Below are positions 7,184 to 12,446 of a stretch of DNA of 12,446 nucleotides, one piece after another. This DNA comes from Nitrospira lenta (lineage in GTDB: Bacteria > Nitrospirota > Nitrospiria > Nitrospirales > Nitrospiraceae), in NCBI GenBank assembly GCA_945906715.1, contig CAMDRK010000046.1, positions 1-12,446 on the forward strand, read 5' to 3'. The notes under the pieces were generated by a model, which saw nothing but the letters and a program-made list of their open reading frames with translations, was not told the origin of the DNA and made no database searches. A program made the position numbers and the translations under genes. Every line of letters begins with the position of its first letter. Positions within the stretch are counted from its first letter, which is position 1.

Positions 7184-7310
7184 GGCAAGCCCCTGGCCGG
7201 CACTCGATGAAAATATCGAACTCTGCTATTCTCAGGCCGAAGCGATGAGGCAGGCTGAGGTCAAGGGTAAGCGAAGAGCTAAGGAGTGGCGCAAGGTCAA
7301 TCAACCATGA
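7167..7310 (+). CDS. Small hypothetical protein upstream of HIT gene (doubtful)
   Basis: A 47-residue ORF starting MKRGVKASPWPALDENIELCYS with a basic tail (VKGKRRAKEWRKVNQP). No family is recognised. In favour: its TGA overlaps the HIT ATG as ATGA, the arrangement of coupled genes. Against: no good ribosome site precedes the ATG, and its 5' end overlaps the preferred TTG start of the divergent HD gene by 17 bp. The same frame extends up to a GTG at 7089 that has AGGAG 8 nt upstream (73 aa), but that would lie antisense inside the HD gene. An extended -10-like TGCTATTCT (7223-7231) inside the ORF may instead serve the HIT gene. Confidence 0.3.
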   Translation: MKRGVKASPWPALDENIELCYSQAEAMRQAEVKGKRRAKEWRKVNQP

Positions 7311-7735
7311 AAGATCCAACGTGCAAGGCCTGCCAGGGCAGCTGGCCGAGAGAAGACCATTTCATCGCGGATTTGAGCCTCTCCAGGGCCTATTTGCATG
7401 AGGATCAATTCTTCCCTGGCTGGACCGTCGTTGTCTTCAAACGCCATGCAACAGAATTGTTTCATCTGGCTCCCACGGAACGGATTCTGCTGATGGAGGA
7501 TGTCAGCCGCATCGCCAAAATCCTCGCCCAGGTCTATGAGGCCAAGAAGGTCAATTACGAACTCCTCGGCAACCAGCTCCCCCACATCCACTGGCATGTC
7601 ATTCCCCGCCTCGCCACCGACCCGGCCCCTCTCGAACCGGTCTGGCGAGTGCCGCATGAACCCCTATCCCGTTCAGGGGTTGAGATCCAGAGCGCAGTCC
7701 AACTACTGCAGCAGGCGATTCAAACCGCCCATTAA
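7307..7735 (+). CDS. HIT-family (histidine triad) hydrolase
   Basis: A 142-residue member of the histidine-triad superfamily, which hydrolyses or transfers nucleotidyl groups from substrates such as dinucleoside polyphosphates or AMP-conjugates. The signature HIHWHVIPR gives His93, His95 and His97. The upstream beta region (FPGWTVVVFKRHATELFHL) and the helix before the triad (EDVSRIAKILAQVYEAKKVNYELLGN) fit the fold. An N-terminal CKAC pair (Cys6, Cys9) resembles the zinc-binding Cys pair in some HIT proteins. The ATG at 7307 is chosen because AAGG lies about 10 nt upstream and the N-terminal CxxC then starts the domain; GTG at 7286 is an alternative. The precise substrate cannot be read from sequence. 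Confidence 0.92.
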   Translation: MKDPTCKACQGSWPREDHFIADLSLSRAYLHEDQFFPGWTVVVFKRHATELFHLAPTERILLMEDVSRIAKILAQVYEAKKVNYELLGNQLPHIHWHVIPRLATDPAPLEPVWRVPHEPLSRSGVEIQSAVQLLQQAIQTAH

Positions 7736-7791
7736 GTCATGAGCCGGCGCGCCCCTCAACGAATTCCGTCAGGCTACCGACATGAATTCAG

Positions 7792-7800
7792 TGATATACT
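7792..7800 (+). promoter_or_regulatory. Extended -10 promoter for the TPR/Sel1 gene
   Basis: TGATATACT is a TGn-TATACT extended -10 box; no good -35 lies 16-19 nt upstream, which is common for extended -10 promoters. Transcription would begin near 7807, leaving a leader of about 37 nt that holds GGAGGG before the ATG at 7844. It lies in the gap after the HIT gene, so the TPR/Sel1 gene probably has its own start of transcription. Confidence 0.5.
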
Positions 7801-7843
7801 GCAGTCCATCGTAGAGAATAAACTCGGAGGGTTACAGGTTTTC

Positions 7844-9184
7844 ATGCGTCTTCGATTGCTGCTCCTGGGCCTCTTGTTTGTGCCCTTCACCACACTGACA
7901 CTCGCCCATTCATCGTTCGCTCAGACGCCTGGGAACCAGCCGCCCCCAATGGTTGAGTCCCCTCCGCCGTCTTCTGAACCAGCGCCTGCACCAGTGCCAA
8001 CAGATGAACAGGTCCCTCCCGAACTCTTGCCGCACGAATCCCTGCCGCCGACTGCCGAAACTTCGCCGACTCCAGCACTTACAGGGGAACAGACGCTCCC
8101 CGATCACTTGCCGCTCAAGCCAGTAGACCCAGTGACGGAACTGGTTGAATTGCGCAACGCAGTCCTGGTGTCACCGGACAACGCAGACGACCGGCTGAAG
8201 TTGGCACAGGGGCTCTATCGCATCGGCGATCTCGATGCCGCACTCGATGAATGCCGCATGGCGCTCAAGCTCAAATCGAACAACGCCAGAGCCTATCTGC
8301 AGCTCGGTGTCACACTGATGGCTAAACAAGATCGGCATGAGGCAGCCCTAGCCTTGATGGAAGCCATCATGCTCGACCCTGAACTCACCCAGGCGCATTA
8401 CAGCTTGGGCAACGTCCAGCACTCGCTGGGCAATCTCACCGCCGCTGTCCAGTCCTATCTCCGGGCATTGGAACTGCACCCGAATTTTCTCGACGCCCGC
8501 TATCGTCTTGCGCTGGCCTTGAAACTGACGAATCGGCATCAGGAAGCGGCGCAGCTTATGGAGAATGCGGCGATCGGCGGGATTCCTCAAGCGCAGTACT
8601 TCATGGGGAACGCCTACCGCAATGGACAGGGTGTTGAAAAAAACCTGACGCTGGCGATCCGCTGGTGGACCAAGGCCGTCGAGTTCGGTCAGCAGCGAGC
8701 AGCGGAAGCCCTTTCGCAGCTTCGCCGCCAAGCGCTATCTTCAGACCAGGCTGAGCGCCGTCGACATGATGCCATCGAGGCGTTCAGACAATATCGCGAC
8801 GAACTCTGGGCTGACTACCCGGATACAGCCAGGACAAACCCGAGCGACTCATTGGGCATCGCCCTGCTCAAAGGTAGCCAGGCCCCCAATGGAGTCACGG
8901 CTCTGTTTGCCGAAGCCTATGCGCTGAGCGAGACTGCGCACGACGAGCTGGCGCACTTGTATGAAACCGGCCTCGATACCCGCCTCGCCCAATTCGACAA
9001 GCGTATCCTGACCTATTGTTCCACCACTGCGGCCGATGGTTTTACCCCGTCAAAGAAAACGCTGGCGCGCATCTATGGGAAAAGCCTTGGCGTCACGCAG
9101 GATTTGCAGAAAGCCAAAGCGATACTGAATGGGCTGCCCAAGCAGGAGATGCAAGAGATCCTGGACGAGATTGCGGGGCGTTAG
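7844..9184 (+). CDS. Exported TPR/Sel1-repeat protein with Pro-rich linker
   Basis: A 446-residue protein predicted to be exported. A signal peptide (Arg-rich start, Leu-rich core, cleavage after HSSFA at residue 26) leads into a long Pro/Ser/Glu linker (27-97). Next come about three to four TPR units (113-246; repeats ending in DPELTQAHY, HPNFLDARY and similar), then a Sel1-like repeat (249-290; AQYFMGNAYRNGQGVEKNL). A second, weaker Sel1-like unit lies near the C-terminus (LARIYGKSLGVTQDLQKA). Such proteins are protein-interaction scaffolds; no enzymatic motif is seen. The ATG at 7844 is preferred over 7739 because only it begins a signal peptide and because the promoter lies between the two. 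GGAGG is 13 nt upstream, a rather long spacing. It ends 22 nt from the convergent HTH gene. Confidence 0.88.
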   Translation: MRLRLLLLGLLFVPFTTLTLAHSSFAQTPGNQPPPMVESPPPSSEPAPAPVPTDEQVPPELLPHESLPPTAETSPTPALTGEQTLPDHLPLKPVDPVTELVELRNAVLVSPDNADDRLKLAQGLYRIGDLDAALDECRMALKLKSNNARAYLQLGVTLMAKQDRHEAALALMEAIMLDPELTQAHYSLGNVQHSLGNLTAAVQSYLRALELHPNFLDARYRLALALKLTNRHQEAAQLMENAAIGGIPQAQYFMGNAYRNGQGVEKNLTLAIRWWTKAVEFGQQRAAEALSQLRRQALSSDQAERRRHDAIEAFRQYRDELWADYPDTARTNPSDSLGIALLKGSQAPNGVTALFAEAYALSETAHDELAHLYETGLDTRLAQFDKRILTYCSTTAADGFTPSKKTLARIYGKSLGVTQDLQKAKAILNGLPKQEMQEILDEIAGR

Positions 9185-9206
9185 CTGCTTGACTCACAAT
9201 CATTCC

Positions 9207-9689
9207 TCATGCGGCTTTTCCCGACGCGGTCTTCGTTCGCACCAGAAGGTCGACATCGCAATCCAGAACATGCAGTAAGGACAAGAGTTGGTCAACCGAC
9301 TTGCGGTAGTTCGTTTGATCGAGCAAACGATAGAACTGCGTGGCCGAGGTTCCAAGCCGTCTGATTATTTCGCGCTTCGACAGGGGGCTGGCCTCGACTT
9401 GCTTCTGTGCCTCCATCGTCAATTTATACAGCAGCGTATCCCGCAAATAGTGCGGATCTTGGTTGTACTCCAATACCTGCTCACCGTGAACCGTTCCTAC
9501 CTTGCCCGACTCCAACACGTAGGTGAACCCTTCACTTCCAAGCTCTTTATCGACAAATACCCGGGCAATCGGATCGGCAGCACTGGGTTGAGGCACGACT
9601 TTCGAGTACGGAAGCTGGAATAGCTTCTTCGATGCCTTCACCTGGAACGACCTCTTGCGATTGTTGGGGATGACAGACTGGATCTTCAT
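9207..9689 (-). CDS. HTH-domain antitoxin-like protein
   Basis: A 160-residue protein, second in a two-gene toxin-antitoxin-like operon. The N-terminal part (about 35-80; PIARVFVDKELGSEGFTYVLESG) looks like a small beta domain. The C-terminal part (100-151) is a helix-turn-helix of the Cro/C1/HigA type: LSKREIIRRLGTSATQFYRLLD followed by SVDQLLSLLHVLDCDVDLLV. Its likely job is to bind the operator at 9886-9909 and repress the pair, and perhaps to neutralise the upstream protein. The ATG overlaps the stop of the DUF4160-like gene as ATGA, indicating coupling. The toxin/antitoxin roles are inferred from gene size, order and overlap. It could instead be a plain regulator. Confidence 0.75.
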   Translation of the reverse strand: MKIQSVIPNNRKRSFQVKASKKLFQLPYSKVVPQPSAADPIARVFVDKELGSEGFTYVLESGKVGTVHGEQVLEYNQDPHYLRDTLLYKLTMEAQKQVEASPLSKREIIRRLGTSATQFYRLLDQTNYRKSVDQLLSLLHVLDCDVDLLVRTKTASGKAA

Positions 9690-9880
9690 AGCGCCCCTTC
9701 GGATTCCAGTTGCTCGATCAACAAGCGAACTCGTCGCGTGGATTTCCCTACCATCGGCTTCCTGCTATCCAAATCCCATTTCACAATGAGCACCCCATCA
9801 CGATAGACATGCACATGCCGGGGAGAATGGTCGCCCTTCCAGGTGACGAAAATATAGCCACCCCGACGAATCTTACCAAT
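9686..9880 (-). CDS. DUF4160-like small protein with non-canonical ATT start
   Basis: A 64-codon ORF reading GKIRRGGYIFVTWKGDHSP, then RHVHVYRDGVLIVKWDLD and onward to a stop overlapping the next gene as ATGA. The HSPRHVHVY core resembles the DUF4160 signature (HxPPHxHVY), a family often found next to HTH or DUF2442 partners in toxin-antitoxin-like pairs. The frame is open back to a TAA at 9884-9886, yet holds no ATG, GTG or TTG before the conserved core. The only codon in the right place is ATT at 9878-9880, giving a start of the form x-GKIRRGG. Either ATT is used, or an ATG was lost by one base change. The first ordinary start (GTG inside HVHV) would remove the conserved motif. Gene-finders that require usual starts will miss it. 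Confidence 0.6.
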   Translation of the reverse strand: MGKIRRGGYIFVTWKGDHSPRHVHVYRDGVLIVKWDLDSRKPMVGKSTRRVRLLIEQLESEGAL

Positions 9881-9885
9881 CGATT

Positions 9886-9915
9886 AGTGCTACCTTGAGA
9901 GGTATCACTTGTCAA
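9886..9915 (-). promoter_or_regulatory. Operator palindrome and -35 box of the DUF4160-HTH operon
   Basis: On the minus strand a perfect TTGACA (9910-9915) is directly followed by AGTGATACC (9901-9909), a 6-nt centre, and GGTAGCACT (9886-9894). The two 9-bp arms are inverted repeats with one mismatch. The palindrome fills the region where the spacer and -10 would be (TAGCAC at 17 nt is a poor -10), so a protein bound here would block RNA polymerase. This fits autorepression by the HTH protein. The right arm ends only 5 nt before the ATT start, so transcripts from this promoter may have almost no leader. Confidence 0.55.
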
Positions 9916-10000
9916 GCGCGGCAGCTGTCACCCTCACTACAACCGACGAAACACTGTTCGGTCGTACACCGCGGCCCGCTCTCCCACACTCACCTCACAT

Positions 10001-10438
10001 TCAGCAACAAGCTGGATCGGCGGATGCAGGATCAAACGCGTCATCGCGCACATCCAAAATGAGCTCGCAGGGAGCCATGGGTGAGAAGTTCGCTCGCAAG
10101 GCAATACGCTTCCCGACGACATTGGCTTGCGCGCTCCGCTCAATCAACGTCGCGAGACGGAGAAGGTCCACCAATGGACCACCGATCCACTGCTCAGTGA
10201 TTTCCGTTTGATGCGAAGTGCCGACTTCAAGATTCATGGCTGGTCCGAGATGCGTGTACTCCGACAGCCGATCGTGCGCCGAATTGGACGCGTACTTCCG
10301 TATTTCGGCTGCGAACATCCTCAACCCCTTCACCGACCCGATAATGCGCCACTCATTCGCAGCAGCATCTCGACCGCAGAAAAACCCCAACTCGCGCCAA
10401 GCCCGGCGCGTTGCTTCATTGGCTGTTTCGTTTGGCAT
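10001..10438 (-). CDS. Hypothetical protein (145 aa) downstream of GNAT gene
   Basis: No family was identified with confidence. The 145-residue product is soluble, with no signal peptide or membrane segment. A short N-terminal helix and GFFCGRD are followed by a mixed alpha/beta body (WRIIGSVKGLRMFAAEIRKYA, HLGPAMNLEVGT, QWIGGPLVDLLRLATLIE) and an acidic C-terminus (ILDVRDDAFDPASADPACC). The coherent alternation of helices and strands argues that this is a real gene. It starts 9 nt after the GNAT stop, with AAGG 12 nt before the ATG, so the two were probably one transcription unit. An overlapping frame at 9937-10143 looks like a shadow. Confidence 0.65.
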   Translation of the reverse strand: MPNETANEATRRAWRELGFFCGRDAAANEWRIIGSVKGLRMFAAEIRKYASNSAHDRLSEYTHLGPAMNLEVGTSHQTEITEQWIGGPLVDLLRLATLIERSAQANVVGKRIALRANFSPMAPCELILDVRDDAFDPASADPACC

Positions 10439-10447
10439 ACAGGGTGA

Positions 10448-10998
10448 CTACCTTTCAATCAACGATCTAAACATAATCCTCGCATCCTGATATGTCCCAT
10501 CGTTCTTCCGCACCGCGCCGGGAATCGCACCCAGCTCTTTGAACCCAAGCTTGTCCCAGAGACGCCGCGCGACCACATTTTCAGAAAACACCAGATTAAA
10601 GATCACGCCACGGTAGTCGAGTTGCTTGGCGTAGGCCAGCATCGTGGTCCCCAACAGCCAACCCAGGCCTTTATTCGCCAGTCTGGCGCCACGATGAAGC
10701 CGGCATTCGCCACATGTCCAGCCCGCCCAGGCCAGTTCGGCTTGAGATAGAACGCCCCGACCATGCCAGCCGCATCGGCACGATCCGGCACATAGGCCGC
10801 CACAGTGCTCTTGCCATGAAACCAATAGTCCATGAAATCTTTCTGATCCGGGAACCGGTCATGCGGGTAGGAGTTCCCCTCCTCGACAATCACCCGGTAC
10901 AGCCCACGAAGCGGCTCCACATCCCGCTCATCCGCCAATACCAACTGAACCGGCGAGCCATCTTTAAGTTTCGCGTCGATGGGAAAGGTGAGACTCAT
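10448..10998 (-). pseudogene. GNAT-family N-acetyltransferase, frameshifted
   Basis: Two overlapping frames together make one GNAT acetyltransferase of about 183 residues. The 5' part (10998 to about 10676) reads MSLTFPIDAKLKDG ... AGFIVAPDWR; the 3' part (about 10675 to 10448) reads NKGLGWLLGTTMLAYAKQL ... RIMFRSLIER. Adding one base between 10676 and 10675 restores WRNKGLG, the R-x-x-G-x-G acetyl-CoA-binding loop. The break therefore sits in the most essential motif. The 3' part has the usual late GNAT strand and helix (GVIFNLVFSENVVARRLWDKLGFKELG). GAAGG lies 8 nt before the ATG. Both halves are otherwise well preserved, so this is either a recent mutation or a sequencing or assembly error. 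The substrate is unknown. Confidence 0.82.
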
Positions 10999-11119
10999 TG
11001 GCTAAGCCTTCGCTTGCATAAGTCAATGCTCATCCCTGATCCTGACTGTTAAGGCATCTCGCCCAACCTGGATCAAAAAAAGACTCCCGACGTTACACTT
11101 GAAGGACTTTCCGACCGAA

Positions 11120-12370
11120 TTACGAAACGTCGCCGTGAATAGCTACCAGTGGGGCGTTGAGTGCCGCTAGCATCTGGTTGAGGCGCACTCGAACCTTCTC
11201 TACGAACTTGCCATGTGCGTCGAGACGCTGTGCCTCTGCAAGCGGCCACATGTACTCGCAAAATAGGCCGGGACGGGGATGACCCTTTTGTCGCTGGCTA
11301 CGAGTGAAATTTTCGTCGAACTTCTCTTTCCCAGCAGCTTCGACGATTTTGGCAGATTCAAGCTTCGCCCAGTAAGCCTCCCATTCTGAGCGACTTAGTT
11401 CTCGCGTTGCGTTAATCTCTTCGACCCAGAAGTCACAATATTTTTCAACTTGAAGCGGCGTTTTCGCCCAGGCATAGCCTGTTGCCATAAAGCCCCAGTG
11501 GAAGTTCGGTTCTACGTGCCAGCCATCGGACTGGAGTGCGAGAACTGCATTCAATGCGGAATGGTCGCCGTACAGCGCACGTGACTGCGTTAATGTGTCC
11601 CCGGGATACATTCTGAGACACACTTTGCCGTCGGCATACTCAAGCCAGGCCATGGCGATCTTAGCGGTTCCAGAAAGGTCGCGCGCCCCCTTAGCCTTGC
11701 CCACGCCCGTGCCCACTACCTTTCCTAGAATGGTGTCAAGACGGCGTTCTACGCGGAAGCTTTTGTCACCACACCGTGCCAGCGTCGAGTACGGGCCGAT
11801 ATCTGGAAAGTGCTCTTCAACAAGGTCAAAAAAATCACTGATCAACAAACGCTCTGCACCAGACACAAGATCGCGCTCAACTAGATCAGACAACACCTCG
11901 AGAAGCTGCTGCCACGCCACCGAGACGGGTTCCTTCTCGAACTTGACCGCAGACCCATGGAGGTTGATCTGGTGAGGCTGCTTGGTTACACCACCCCATG
12001 CGATTTTGTTCTCAATCACAACGACAAGATCATTACCGTAGGTGACGATGCCATCAAGAACTTGCTGACGATCCGAAGGCTCGATAGTTGCACTGACCTG
12101 CGCGGCGTCAGGCGCAAGCCAGACGCTGATACCGGGTACCGCCTCACCCTCGGGCACCTCGGTATCGGTACCGAGAACACGCTGACGCTGAGTTGCGAAC
12201 TCCGCTTTCGACAAGTTGTGCAGGTGATGCTCAGGTGCGACCATACGGAGCCATACCTGATGTGCCATTGGGCTATAGCGCAACACCACGAGTAGCGCCC
12301 GCGTCAACTGGTTCTCATGCCACGCAGCGGCGTTCTCATACGGAACAAAAAAATTCAGATGACTGTCCAT
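11120..12370 (-). CDS. PD-(D/E)XK nuclease-like protein, possible defence function
   Basis: A 416-residue soluble protein of unknown role. Near its N-terminus it has a PD-(D/E)XK-like core: Glu19 in the first helix (WHENQLTRALLVVLR), Asp106 before a strand (VLDGIVTYGN), and the E-x-K element Glu120-Asn-Lys122 (LVVVIENKI). This spacing is typical of restriction-endonuclease-fold enzymes. The remaining about 290 residues are rich in Trp and aromatics (NFHWGFMATGYAWAKTP, WEAYWAKLE) and match no domain I recognise; they could bind DNA or a partner. ATG at 12370 is chosen for an AGG 6 nt upstream; the frame extends to a GTG at 12415 with no added conserved sequence. It lies upstream of the GNAT gene in an accessory-looking tract. 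Nuclease activity and defence role are inferences. Confidence 0.7.
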   Translation of the reverse strand: MDSHLNFFVPYENAAAWHENQLTRALLVVLRYSPMAHQVWLRMVAPEHHLHNLSKAEFATQRQRVLGTDTEVPEGEAVPGISVWLAPDAAQVSATIEPSDRQQVLDGIVTYGNDLVVVIENKIAWGGVTKQPHQINLHGSAVKFEKEPVSVAWQQLLEVLSDLVERDLVSGAERLLISDFFDLVEEHFPDIGPYSTLARCGDKSFRVERRLDTILGKVVGTGVGKAKGARDLSGTAKIAMAWLEYADGKVCLRMYPGDTLTQSRALYGDHSALNAVLALQSDGWHVEPNFHWGFMATGYAWAKTPLQVEKYCDFWVEEINATRELSRSEWEAYWAKLESAKIVEAAGKEKFDENFTRSQRQKGHPRPGLFCEYMWPLAEAQRLDAHGKFVEKVRVRLNQMLAALNAPLVAIHGDVS

Positions 12371-12389
12371 CTTCAACCTAACGAGAGCA

Positions 12390-12397
12390 ATAATATA
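12390..12397 (-). promoter_or_regulatory. Possible -10 region of the PD-(D/E)XK gene
   Basis: An AT-rich octamer (TATATTAT on the minus strand) offers TATATT or TATTAT as a -10 box about 20 nt before the ATG at 12370. No convincing -35 is found 16-18 nt further upstream. The short leader still contains the TAGG used as ribosome site. Confidence 0.3.
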
Positions 12398-12446
12398 TGG
12401 ATCTCCGCGGGTCACAGTGGGTCTTTTTCTGCACTCCGCGTTAACG

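Noticed and set aside
7739..7843. N-terminal 35-residue extension of the TPR/Sel1 protein.
   Set aside because: It would bury the signal peptide, and an extended -10 box lies within it.
9937..10143. 68-residue minus-strand frame, considered as a frameshifted end of the 145-aa protein.
   Set aside because: The 145-aa frame already ends in a plausible acidic tail, and the other frame shows no pattern continuing it.
10127..10447. Plus-strand ORFs of 90-110 residues across 10127-10490.
   Set aside because: They are antisense to the 145-aa gene, with no recognisable domain and no ribosome site; they look like shadows.
11075..11132. T-run of seven with a CGACGTT/AACGTCG inverted pair, considered as a terminator for the PD-(D/E)XK gene.
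   Set aside because: The 7-bp arms are more than 30 nt apart, one lies inside the coding region, and the stem is not adjacent to the T-run.

Overview
The window most likely comes from a Nitrospira-like (Nitrospirota) bacterium. The main reason is a bacterial proteasome cluster whose Pup-type tag has the short, Pro-rich, RTG-Q ending described for UBact of Gram-negative phyla. It sits beside an exported HtrA-type protease rather than in an actinobacterial setting. This assignment is inferred from gene content; no marker gene is present.

Region 1 (1-7183, minus strand) is one long collinear run. In transcription order it is: HD-domain protein, YjbQ family protein, exported HtrA-like serine protease, proteasome AAA ATPase (ARC/Mpa), Dop, Pup/UBact, proteasome beta subunit (PrcB), and proteasome alpha subunit (PrcA, cut by the left edge). 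Junctions are tight: 1 nt HD-yjbQ, about 5 nt yjbQ-htrA, and ATGA overlaps at dop-pup and prcB-prcA. The two looser junctions inside the proteasome genes (mpa-dop and pup-prcB) each hold a 7-bp-period, two-armed repeat. Together the genes give the tag (Pup), the enzyme that converts its C-terminal Gln to Glu and also depupylates (Dop), the unfoldase (Mpa) and the 20S core (PrcA/PrcB). The ligase PafA is not in the window and may lie beyond the left edge.

Region 2 (7167-9184, plus strand) holds a doubtful small ORF overlapping a HIT-family gene by ATGA, then a secreted or periplasmic TPR/Sel1 repeat protein with its own extended -10 promoter.

Region 3 (9207-12446, minus strand) looks like accessory DNA. 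It has a toxin-antitoxin-like pair (DUF4160-like small protein plus HTH protein) with a near-palindromic operator and no ordinary start codon on the first gene. Next come an unrecognised 145-residue protein, a GNAT acetyltransferase broken by a one-base frameshift in its acetyl-CoA motif, and a 416-residue protein with a PD-(D/E)XK-like nuclease core.

No rRNA, tRNA, CRISPR array, transposase or replication origin was seen. No stretch over 300 bases lacks a gene; the largest gaps (about 105-120 bases) are at 958-1051, 2773-2876, 7736-7843, 9881-10000 and 10999-11119.
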